Assembly (NCBI GenBank): GCA_015680685.1
Contig: MNCI01017574.1
Span: forward strand, 60,725 to 90,316
Length of the DNA stretch: 29,592 bases
Reading direction: 5' to 3'
DNA from: Gnetum montanum
Taxonomy: Eukaryota; Streptophyta; Gnetopsida; Gnetales; Gnetaceae
A program made the position numbers and the translations under genes. Of the stretch, positions 21,352 through 29,592 are shown piece after piece (the first letter of the stretch is position 1; every line of letters starts with the position of its first letter). The notes below the pieces were generated by a model. The model ran no database searches and was not told where the DNA came from. It worked only from the letters and a program-made list of their open reading frames with translations.

Positions 21352-22025
21352 TCATGCAGGAAATGCTAAACTTTGCATAAACCATGACCTCTGCATGCAA
21401 TTACACCCTGTGTCACTGTATGCGATGCATGGAACTTTCTTCTTCTTAATTTTTCCAAATGTATTTTCCTTTGATATTTCTAGGAAAAGATCACGGATTC
21501 CTAGGCATGAATTGATGGTGCTTAGCCATGCTCTTCCCATTATGATTGGGAAGTCCCCCTTATCATTGTTCACCTAAATGACTAGGAAGTTAGCCTAGTA
21601 CGACCACCTACAAATAGTGGAACAATGTCTTCCACCAGTCCCAATGGGATAGTAATGGACTGGTTGACCAACTCTAGATTGATGTTACTCTTTTTTAATG
21701 GAGGCAAGTTCCAGGCCTTGTACATTTCTTGAGAAATCAAGTTGACACTAGAACCTGAATCCAAAAGAGCCTTGCATGATGCATTTTCAGTGATTTGTGA
21801 GTATATCAAAGGACTCCAAGGATCAGAGAATTTCCTGGGAAGGTGACCAACTTTGATCCAATCGGTGATGGCATGTGTTAGCATTACCGTATGAATTGGG
21901 TGTGGTGGTTGAGTTGAAGGAGGCTCCAAAGTTTTGATTGATACTGAGGCATCTAAGGAATCAACTGCTTGTGATTGTAAGGGCTTGATTGGTCTATTGG
22001 TTCTAAAGAAAGATCTTTTCTTCAT
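21352..22025 (-). pseudogene. Aspartic protease domain of element B
   Basis: This domain processes the Gag-Pol polyprotein. The active-site word LLDSGSSVNLI is present with Asp at 21759-21761. The conserved IPLGLVEDI and a later IIMGRAWL block (within 21352-21573) match retropepsin order. The first part is open from 21582 to 22025; the IIMGRAWL block is in another frame, so a frameshift lies near 21575. Confidence 0.85.
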
Positions 22026-24354
22026 GTAGTTGTTGGAACCAATAGTAGGTTAAGAGTTAATAGCCCTTATGGCATTACATTGTTGTGGCTGGGTAGGGAT
22101 TTCACCTTGCATAGTTGGAGCAAGTGGTAGTGGAGCTATTGGTGGAAGAGATGTGACAAGATGAGAAGGATGATATGCTTGTGGAATATTGCCTCTAGAA
22201 GAGGGAGTTCCATTATAATTATGGGCTTGGTAGTAAGGTTGAGGAGTGATGTGACTACTAGAGTCACATAGGGAGATTGGCTGCTACACATAATATTCAT
22301 ATGGGTCAGGTTGCCAATAAGGATACTGTTGCCTTGGTGGTAGCATTCCCCATGATTGTGGGTGCTTCCACTGTTGATATTGCTCAATTAGTTGTGGTAG
22401 AGTTCCACTTGGATAATATGTTAAGGGTTGGTGGAACTTTCTTGGGTTACCTTGGAGGTAAGGTAACCTTCAGGTTGCTTGCCATTTGTTCAATCATGGG
22501 TTGAGTGCATACACCCTAGACTCTTGTAGATGTGAGATTATAGAGCAACATCCCTTAAGATGGTCATATTGACATATTTCACATCCACTATCATTGTCTA
22601 TTTTTGACTCCACAACTTCTTCAATGATGGCAACTTTACCCTTACCCTTGCTACGTGCATGTTCAGCTTCTCTCTTTTTTCTTTTTTCGTGATCACTACC
22701 TTGCTCTCTAGACTCCTCTACTATTTTAAGAATATATTGAAATCTATTGTCTAGGGAATCCCACATTTGGTCTACCTTTTCCGATACTTCTGATGTCAAC
22801 TTTTGGATAGGAAAAGTTTTCCTATTCACAATCTCTTCAAGTGTTGACTCTTCTTCATCCTCACAAAATCTTACTCCCCTCTTCCGAAGGGAAGGATCTC
22901 AGTTATACTCTTCCACACTTTCTCTCTTCTGTAGCTCATCTTCTTCCTTAGCAACTTGCTCTAATAGTCTTTGAATTTTATGGAACCTAAGATTGGATAG
23001 TCTTCCTTGGGCATAAGTCCCAAGGGTTCTTCTCATTTCATGCTTAAGCCCATCCACGAGATGGCATAGTTCATCCCTTTGCGAATAACCATGGTTAGGA
23101 CAACGATGTAAGAATGCATAGTATTAGCTCATGGTAGCATCCAAGAGTTAGAAACTTGAGAGTATGTTTAGTACTTGTCATTAAATAGTTCTAACATAGT
23201 ACTCCACCTATAAATGGATTCTGGTTCTAAAGACTAGTACCAACTTTCCTCTTCTTTAACTAATGTCCATGGAAACAACTTACGTGTTTGCCAATTTTTT
23301 CTCTATATTTTGTAAGGCACATGCATCATAGAATGCTTGTAAGTGATTTTGATGATCAGTGTTGTATCCCCCTTCAAATCGTGGGATATTTTTCATATCT
23401 AATCTCTTGAACCTACTATCTTTTGGATGCCTTGTTGGAATTCTAACAACCTCAGTTATGTCCAACATACTTCAAGTAGCAAGTAGGGGTTCATTATGAT
23501 CATCTTATCCATGGCATCTATGATTCCTTCATTGTTCTCTACTCTCCCTCCTTCTATGTTGTAACTCTCTAGAGTGCACTCATCCCCTTTCCTGGCTATT
23601 TCGTCTATGACTTCCACTTTGCCTACCTTTATTCCCATGGTCTTTTTCATTATAATCACATTTGGATATTGAAGGAGACGATGAAGGTAAAGAAGAAAGA
23701 GAACCGTCACCATGATAGTGTCTACTACCTTCTCTTCTAGGGTCTTGGTCCCAATTGTGATTGCTATTAGAATGTCCATCTTTATCATGTATCTTTGTCC
23801 CCTTTTTTGGATCCTTTGTGCCCATGGGTATCAAAACCTTGGTTATGAATAGTGGAATGAAGGTTCTAATACACAACCCCTTGGCCAAAGTCAAGGGAAG
23901 GAACATTGTTGTGTGGGCAACTGCCTAAGGTAGGCTCACCACCCTCATTTTTGCTTAAGACATGTGGGACACCCTTCAAAGACTTATGATGTCTCTCTTG
24001 TTGTAAATCCCTTTGATGTTGTGCCTTCATGGGATGGTATTCTCTCGAGTCATGCTCTTGCACAACATATTTTGCATGTAAGTGTGGAATGCCAATTCAT
24101 GTGAGGGCATGAAGAAGCATGCTTGGGACTAAACGATTGGGAGGTAACACTATGTTACCTTGTAAGTCTCACCAACGTAGTTGTTCATCTTGATGGAGGA
24201 TAAAGGTGAAGTTTGGTATATACTCATTGAGATGAATATATACCACTTGAACTTGTTAAGAGACTGGTGGATCAATGTCATGTGTATTACGCTGCCAATT
24301 ATTTCCTATTTCAGACCTAGGCAGTGAGGTGCTTTCGTACGAAGAAGAAGACAT
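22026..24354 (-). pseudogene. Gag of element B, many stops and shifts
   Basis: The start codon is at 24352-24354, 118 bases inside the primer site, and opens with a Ser-rich N-terminus. The frame then meets stops at intervals (for example at Trp and Arg/Gln positions). The capsid-like core is at about 22980-23470 (IPRFEGGYNTDHQNHLQAFY and downstream). A Lys/Glu-rich linker in 22494-22829 leads to the knuckle at 22548-22583 (C-X2-C-X3-H-X3-C, two residues shorter than the canonical retroviral knuckle). A Gln/Pro/Tyr-rich tail then reaches the protease. The gags of elements A and C are collinear with it. Confidence 0.88.
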
Positions 24355-24471
24355 ACTTGTCTATTTAGTGTGTAATGCATTCTTATTTATTATTTTCTCA
24401 ATCAACCTTAAGGGTTTGTTCCAATGATGTGAATGATTTCCCATGTTCTAATTAGCACAAAAATAACTAAG

Positions 24472-24489
24472 TCCCTAGCAATAGCACTA
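24472..24489 (-). other. Primer binding site of element B (tRNA-Asp, decayed)
   Basis: It matches the tRNA-Asp 3' end at 12 of 18 positions, and all six differences are C-to-T or G-to-A. One spacer base (24490) separates it from the LTR. Confidence 0.85.
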
Positions 24490-24490
24490 A

Positions 24491-25498
24491 TGATGAGCAG
24501 CAAGGTACCCCTACACTCAACCATACAAATATGAGTGTTTCATGCATGATCTGGTCGAATTCCAAGGACTAAGTGCTTATGCACCCTTGTGGAACAAGGA
24601 TGGGTTGATTGATCATTTTTTTTCCAAACTTACTTATATGTCACAATTGTATGATTAAATAAGCTTTAGGCATATGATTTTTATATCTTTTATGTTTTTA
24701 TGTCCTATGCTAATAGGGAAAGAAGGAGATAACTAGGTGACTAATTGAACTTAACTACTCATTAACTAAGTTCTAATTGATCCTAACACAAGAATCCATT
24801 CCCACTTATCGTACACATCCTAAACTAGTGCAATACTACTGGGATTACCAAACACTAATCGTTACTAGGTTACCAAGCATTACATGCATGCTCGAAGTGG
24901 TCGTGCTTGTGTAATTTAATGATTTTCTTAATTGATCAATATGAATTGCTATGCTAATAATAGAAATGTAAAGTGCATAAAATAAAATAAATTCATAAGA
25001 AAATAAAATAAAATAAATGTGTAAGAAAACAAATCTCAAGTGCTTCAAGGATGAATCAAAGAGCTTGTCTTTATTGCCATACACAAGGTATGCTCAGGTA
25101 CATAATACTCGAATAAAGATCCATCCACACTTAGAACTCCTATTGTGGGCACTTGGAAAATACTCTAACTTTCAAACAAACTACAAGAGTTTCGCTACTT
25201 GGCTGCTGAAAGACTTCCCTTCCAATTGTGCACCTAGGCACTATATTTATAGGCTTGGGAGCAACTACTCTAATAATTAGAGTAACCACTCTAATAATTA
25301 GAATAACTGCTAAAATAACTGCTAGAGTAACCTCTCTAATAATTAGAATAACTACTAGAGTAACCACTAGAGTAACCAATTTAATAATTAGAATAATTGC
25401 TAGAGTAACCACTCTAATAATTAGAGTAACTAATAGAGTAACCGCTAGAGTAACTGCTTTAATAATTAGAATAACTACTAGAGTAACCGCTCTCATCA
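24491..25498 (-). repeat. 5' LTR of element B (1008 bp)
   Basis: Ends are TGATGA and TCATCA, the same as in the 3' LTR. The TATA box is at 25243-25251 and AATAAA (minus strand) at 25070-25075. The U3 array occupies about 25261-25492 and is longer than in the 3' LTR, explaining the 46-bp difference between the two. Confidence 0.92.
25261..25492 (-). repeat. U3 array of CTCTAATAATTAGAG units, 5' LTR of B
   Basis: About eight repeats of the (C/T)TCTAATAATTAGA(G/A) element are spaced by AGTAAC-containing words, ending ten bases upstream of the TATA box. Confidence 0.85.
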
Positions 25499-26079
25499 AC
25501 ACCTTATGACTAGAAATAAAGACAAACTTTTTGATAAACCTTGCAACATTTAGAATAGCTTAATTATTGCATTTCATGTTATTCACTATTATTTGATGAT
25601 TTCAATAGTTACTTAATGTTATTTCATTGAAGTATTAATTATCAATTTTCAATGAATTAGCACACTCAACATGACCACTTCAAGCATACGTGGAACACTT
25701 GGTAACCCAGTAACGACTAGCATTTGGTAATCCCAATAGTGTTACATTGGTCTAGGATGTGTCCAGAGAGTGGGAATAGATGATGGTGTTAGGATTTGAT
25801 TCACATTAGAGTTATAAATATCCATTAGTTAATTAAATCTTTTCATTGCACACGCTTAGGAGACTAAGATAGAAAATATAAAAAATATAAAAATCATATA
25901 CCTTGAGTTTACTTAACCATACAATTATGCCTTACAAGTAAGCTTGGGAAGACAACAACTACAAAACTCATCCTTATTCTGTGTAGGCACATAAGCACTT
26001 AATCCTTGGAGTTCAACTAGATCGTGCATGAATGCTCATATTCATATGGTTGGGTGTAGGGGTACCTCGCTGCTCATCA
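25499..26079 (+). repeat. 5' LTR of element C, second part
   Basis: The LTR resumes after element B with TSD copy ACACC, then AATAAAGACAAACTTTTTGAT as in the family LTR. It is clearly homologous to the reverse complement of 24491-24920 from about 25660 on, and ends TCATCA at 26079. The middle (25540-25660) is more diverged. Confidence 0.85.
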
Positions 26080-26080
26080 T

Positions 26081-26098
26081 TGGCATCATTGCTAGGGA
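26081..26098 (+). other. Primer binding site of element C (tRNA-Asp, decayed)
   Basis: It matches TGGCGCCGTTGCCGGGGA at 13 of 18 positions; all five differences are transitions of the C-to-T or G-to-A kind. One spacer base (26080) follows the LTR. Confidence 0.85.
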
Positions 26099-26215
26099 TT
26101 TTGTTGTTTGTGCACTAATTAGAACTTAGGAAATCCTTCCATCATTGGAACAAACCCTTAGAGTTAACTATTCTACAATCACTGGAAAAGGGTATTACGC
26201 ACTATATAATCAATC

Positions 26216-28138
26216 ATGTCTCCTTCTTCTTTTGAGAGTGCTTCACCGACTAGGTCCAACACCATGAACAATGGAAGGTGGGGTGCACCTAATGATCCAC
26301 CAGTGCCCTAATAGTTTCACATGGTATACACTCATCCTAATGAGTATATACCAGATTTTATCATTATCCTCCTCTAGGATGAACAACTGCGATGGCATGA
26401 TTTTGAAGGTAACATAGTGTTACCTCCCAATCGCTCAATCCCAAGCATGCTTCTTCATGCTCTCACAGGAATTGGTATGTAGCACTTACAATCAAAGTAC
26501 ATTATGCATGAGCAAGATTCGAGAGATTATCAACCCATGAAGGCACAACACTAGAGAGATCTACCATAAGAGAGACATTACAAATTCATGAAGGGGAAGT
26601 GGTCTTAGAATGTCTCATAGGTCCTAAGTGAAAATGAGGGTGGTGAACCTGTCTTGGAAGGTCTTCCACAAAACGATGTTCCTCTCGTTGACTTCAATCA
26701 AGGAGTTGTGTATCAGAATCTTCACTCAACTATTTATAACCCAAGTTCTAGTAACAATGGATACAAAGGGTCTGAAAAAGGAATACGAACACATGAGAAT
26801 GATGGACATTCTGACTGTAACCATGACCAAGGCTGTGACCACTAAAAAGAAGGTGACAGGCATCACTATGGTGCCAATCCTCCTTTCTCTTCAACTCCAT
26901 CATCTTCTTCTCCTTCTTCTTTGAGATCTAAATGCAATCACAAAGGGTAAGACCATGAGAAAAAGGGTAAGAAAAATAGAAATCATAGACAAATAGTTGA
27001 GAAAGGGGGCAAGGGCACTCCAGAGAGATACATCATGAAGGAAGAGAGAGTAGGAAACAACATAGGCATCATAGACGCCATAGAAAACATGAGCATGATA
27101 AAACCCTATTCACCACTTGAAGTATGTTAGATATAACAAAGGCCATTAGGATCCCAACAAGGCACCAAAAAGATAATAGGATCAAAAGAGTAGACATGAA
27201 TAACATCCCACGATTTGAAGGGGGATACAATGCTGATCCGCAAAACCATTTATAAGCATTCCATGATGCATGTGCCTTGTAGAATATAGAAAACAAGTGG
27301 AAAAATCTAAATTTGTTTCCATGGACACTAATCAAGGAAACAAAAAGCTAGTACTAGTCCTTAGATCTAGAATGCATTCATCAATGGAGTACCATGTTGG
27401 AGCTACTCAAAGATAAGTATCAAACATACTCCCAAGTGTCCAACCTACATAAGGAAATCCAAGGATGAAAACAAGGAGGACACGAACTCTTGGATGCTAC
27501 CATGGACTGATACTATTCATTGTTACATCGTTGCCCTGGCCATGATTACTCCCAAAAGGAATAACTACATCATCTCGTAGATGGGCTTAGGTATGAAACG
27601 CAATGAACCCTTGGGACTTATGCCCAAGGAAGGCTATCCAAGCTCAAAGCTCATCAAATAAAAAGATTGTTGGAGTAAGTTGCCAAGGAGAAAGGCAAGT
27701 TGAGGAAAAGAGAAAGTGCAGAGGAATATAATAGAGATCCTTCCCTCTGAAAGTAGGAAACTAGATTTTGCAAAGATGAAGAAGAGTCACCACTTAAAGA
27801 GATGGTGAATACAACAAGTTTGCCTAGTTAAATATTTGCATTAGAAGTATCAACAAAGATGGATCAAATGTGGAATTCCCTAGATGGAAAATTTCAAACC
27901 ATCTTAAAAATAGTAGATGAGTCTAGAAAACAAAGTAGTGACTGAGAAAGAAGAAAAAAGAAAGAAGCTAAGCATGCACATAACAAGGGTAAGGGCAAGG
28001 TTGTCATCATTGAAGAGGTCATGGATTCAGACATAGATGATGATGGCAGATGTGAGATTTTCCAATATGACCATCCTACGGGATGTTTCCTAGTGGTTTC
28101 ACATCTGTAAGAGTCTGGGGTATACACACTAAACCCAT
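26216..28138 (+). pseudogene. Gag of element C, broken and cut by element D
   Basis: ATG at 26216 gives a Ser-rich start like that of B. Homology to the gag of B then continues through a His/Gly/Asp-rich segment (26654-26845), the capsid-like core (IPRFEGGYNADPQNHL at about 27207-27255, then a W-S-T-M-L-E-L-L-K-D-K-Y block) and the knuckle at 28051-28086, where the second Cys is Phe (TTC or TTT for TGC or TGT). Many stops replace Trp, Gln and Arg codons. It ends abruptly at 28138, where the LTR of D starts; the protease is not present in the window. Confidence 0.85.
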
Positions 28139-28339
28139 TGTACCGCCCGAAATCGTCGGTCCTCGGCTGAAAGGGAAAATGGGAACCACGGGATCGCGGG
28201 ACGAGCACAGATGACCCTACCTTCGCCTGAGGGCATGCTGGAATGCACGAAGGTAGAGTACCTTGGGTGGTCCGCACGCGGATCAGACAAGGATTTCCCC
28301 GAGCGCCACCGAAGTGTTATACGCTAGGTTGTGCGTAAA

Positions 28340-28620
28340 CGGAGCGTAAACAGTGAGACAGACGCAGATAGAGCGTAAGCGTAAAAGGGGTGTAAATAGT
28401 GTCAAGCGTAAACAGCGTAAACAAATATAGGCCCAGCGTAAGCGTATACAGGCATGAACAGCGTGAACAGCGTAAACAAGTGTAAAGAGCGTAAGCAAAT
28501 GTAAACAGCGTAAGCAGTGTGGGCGTATACGGACGCGAACGGAGCGTGAACGTAAACAGGCGTAAACGAAGCGTGGGCCAAATTGACGTAAGACTGTAAA
28601 AGAACTTGCAACAAACGTAA
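28340..28620 (-). repeat. Degenerate GCGTAAACAG minisatellite in the D LTR, downstream of TATA
   Basis: About twenty irregular units of the AGCGTAAACAG/AGCGTAAGC type lie between the TATA box and the LTR end. The solo LTR copy does not contain this expansion. Confidence 0.8.
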
Positions 28621-28875
28621 ACAGTGGATTACAGAGTAAAAATGTTGTGCACCGGTCTAACGCAGTCGTGTAGGGACACAAGGCAGACGTAAAGCCCCGG
28701 TGGATGCAGGGATGCAGCTGGTTGACACGGTAGGCGGAGCGCGGATTATGCTTGGCGTACAGAACATCCAGTGTAAGCATAAGCGTAAAGGGGTTTCTGG
28801 GCTCTTGTTTGTAGCGTAATTCCTCTGGATCTCTTCTGGTAAATTTTGCCAACCTCGAATTTACAGAAAACTGGG

Positions 28876-28884
28876 CTATTTATA
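28876..28884 (-). promoter_or_regulatory. TATA box of the D LTR
   Basis: TATAAATAG lies on the minus strand, at the position matching 11982-11988 in the solo LTR and directly downstream of the palindrome array. Confidence 0.7.
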
Positions 28885-28924
28885 GGGGTAGGGTTACCAG
28901 GAAAATCAGACTGGGAGACACGTG

Positions 28925-29485
28925 GTGTATAGACCAGGCGTTTACAATTTAGAAACACGGTATACGCTGGGCGTATACGCTACAACAGACCGGTGTATAC
29001 GCTGGGCGTATATACTACAACAGACTGGCGTATACACTGGGCGTATACGCTGGTCGTGGACTTGGATGGATGCTGGCGTACACGCTGGGGCGTATACGCT
29101 GATGGATGCTGGACGTCGACTTGCTTCAATTCTTGCTCCCGTTGCACCTGCTGAGCGTGCGTATGAGGCGTGTATGCTGAGCATCGGGCGTATACACTGG
29201 GCGTATACGCTAGTGAATGTTGGGCGTACACGCCGGGCGTATACGCCGAAGGATGTCCACTTGCTTCAATCCTTGCTCTTCAGTGTTATCTTTATGCTGT
29301 CATTGGAGATTTTGTCGTCGAGCGTGTGCATCTGCCGTACCTGGGCGTGTACGCTGGAGAGCCAGGCATATACGCTGGAGTGCCGGGCGTATACGCTGGA
29401 CGTATACGCTGGAATGCTGGGCGTATACGCTGGGCGTATACGTTGTATGTGTGATCTTGGTGTATACGCTGGAGTGTATACGCTG
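28925..29485 (-). repeat. GCGTATACGC palindrome array in the U3 of the D LTR
   Basis: More than twenty copies of GCGTATACGC-like 10-bp palindromes occur, mostly spaced by TGG or CTGG, interrupted by two copies of a TTGCTTCAATYCTTGCTC spacer (about 29121 and 29261). They lie upstream of the TATA box. Confidence 0.9.
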
Positions 29486-29592
29486 GCACCATGTACTTAG
29501 CAAAAACTAAGTGTTGCGATCATACAGCCGGTGTCGTTCGTGAGTTCTAGGGTCCTGTTTGGTGTCGGACAAGTACTAAGCTCCGAATTTTG

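Larger units (their letters stand above)
15326..25498 (-). mobile_element. Element B: complete but inactive Ty3/gypsy element, Tat/Athila-like, 10.2 kb
   Basis: On the minus strand the order is 5' LTR (24491-25498), tRNA-Asp PBS (24472-24489), gag, protease, reverse transcriptase, RNase H, integrase, a 2.1-kb 3' region and the 3' LTR (15326-16287). The domain order protease-RT-RNase H-integrase is that of Ty3/gypsy; the FMDDFS form of the RT motif and the TDHSA and DHLSR RNase H words fit the Tat/Athila lineages, and no chromodomain was seen. TSD: ACACT at 15321-15325 and ACACC at 25499-25503 (one transition). All reading frames carry stops or shifts. Confidence 0.92.
15065..28138 (+). mobile_element. 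Element C: Ty3/gypsy, plus strand, split by element B and truncated by D
   Basis: C consists of 15065-15325 plus 25499-28138. Its 5' LTR is cut at 15325 by element B and resumes at 25499 with matching sequence: CACACT to the left, ACACCTTATG to the right, against the family LTR order GAGCATACCTTGTG. Then come a one-base spacer, PBS (26081-26098) and gag (26216-28138). At 28139 the LTR of element D interrupts it; the rest lies beyond the window. The start at 15065 (TGATTAG) is the best fit but not proven. Confidence 0.85.
28139..29592 (-). mobile_element. LTR of element D (second family), nearly complete, runs off window
   Basis: On the minus strand the LTR ends GGGCGGTACA at 28139, inside the gag of element C, so this is the 3' LTR or a solo LTR. 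The predicted TSD is CCCAT (28134-28138). It aligns with the solo LTR at 10720-12536 at both ends, and about ten bases should be missing beyond 29592. TATAAATAG on the minus strand is at 28876-28884. It is much richer in GC and intact CpG than the solo copy. Several long open frames on both strands arise from its repeats and are not genes. Confidence 0.85.

Noticed and set aside
28283-28852. 189-codon minus-strand frame and several 60-190-codon frames on both strands from 28.3 to 29.5 kb
   Set aside because: They are periodic translations of the GCGTA minisatellites (Val-Tyr-Ala, Arg-Ile-Arg repeats), occur in overlapping frames on both strands, and lie inside an LTR.
28925-29485. CRISPR-like regular repeats
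   Set aside because: Spacers are 3-4 bases or repeats themselves, units are variable palindromes, and the context is a plant LTR with a TATA box.
1-29592. A new defence, biosynthetic or regulatory gene system
   Set aside because: Apart from one doubtful host gene, all coding signals are retrotransposon gag or pol remnants. Novelty here lies in repeat and promoter structure, not in a gene system.

Overview
The window looks like nuclear DNA of a seed plant with a large, transposon-rich genome. It is AT-rich and mostly non-coding. It is dominated by decayed Ty3/gypsy LTR retrotransposons of the non-chromodomain Tat/Athila type: the primer site matches plant tRNA-Asp, the reverse transcriptase motif is FMDD, and the RNase H reads TDHSA. 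The density of old nested insertions would suit a gymnosperm, but nothing here proves a species.

Layout: (1) 1-2993 is the 5' end of element A on the minus strand (partial gag, PBS, 5' LTR); the rest lies left of the window. (2) 2994 to about 10.3 kb is host-like DNA with three single-N assembly joins flanked by duplications, a tRNA-derived SINE with a 15-bp target-site duplication (TSD), and one candidate host gene near 8.1-9.46 kb. (3) 10720-12536 is a solo LTR of a second family, bounded by a perfect 5-bp TSD (AAAGG). (4) About 12.5-15.06 kb is the remnant of element E on the plus strand (possible LTR end and PBS, then a gag held in one frame), cut off by element C. (5) Element C, plus strand, has its 5' LTR split into 15065-15325 and 25499-26079 by insertion of element B; its PBS and gag run to 28138. 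(6) Element B, minus strand, 15326-25498, is a complete but dead element: LTR-3' region-integrase-RNase H-RT-protease-gag-PBS-LTR. (7) Element D, minus strand, starts at 28139 inside the gag of C; almost its whole LTR is visible up to the window end. It belongs to the solo-LTR family and is filled with CpG-rich palindromic minisatellites.

Insertion order read from the nesting: E first, then C into E, then B and D into C. The solo LTR is also flanked by possible E sequence. Nearly all changes in A, B and C that I could compare are C-to-T or G-to-A transitions, including in the primer sites and at a catalytic integrase codon. This is what long-term cytosine methylation leaves behind. No element in the window looks able to move by itself. 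I found no tRNA, rRNA, CRISPR array or prokaryote-type operon. The most unusual structures are the palindrome arrays in the LTR promoter regions, the 2.0-kb-arm inverted repeat made by B and C, and the SINE.
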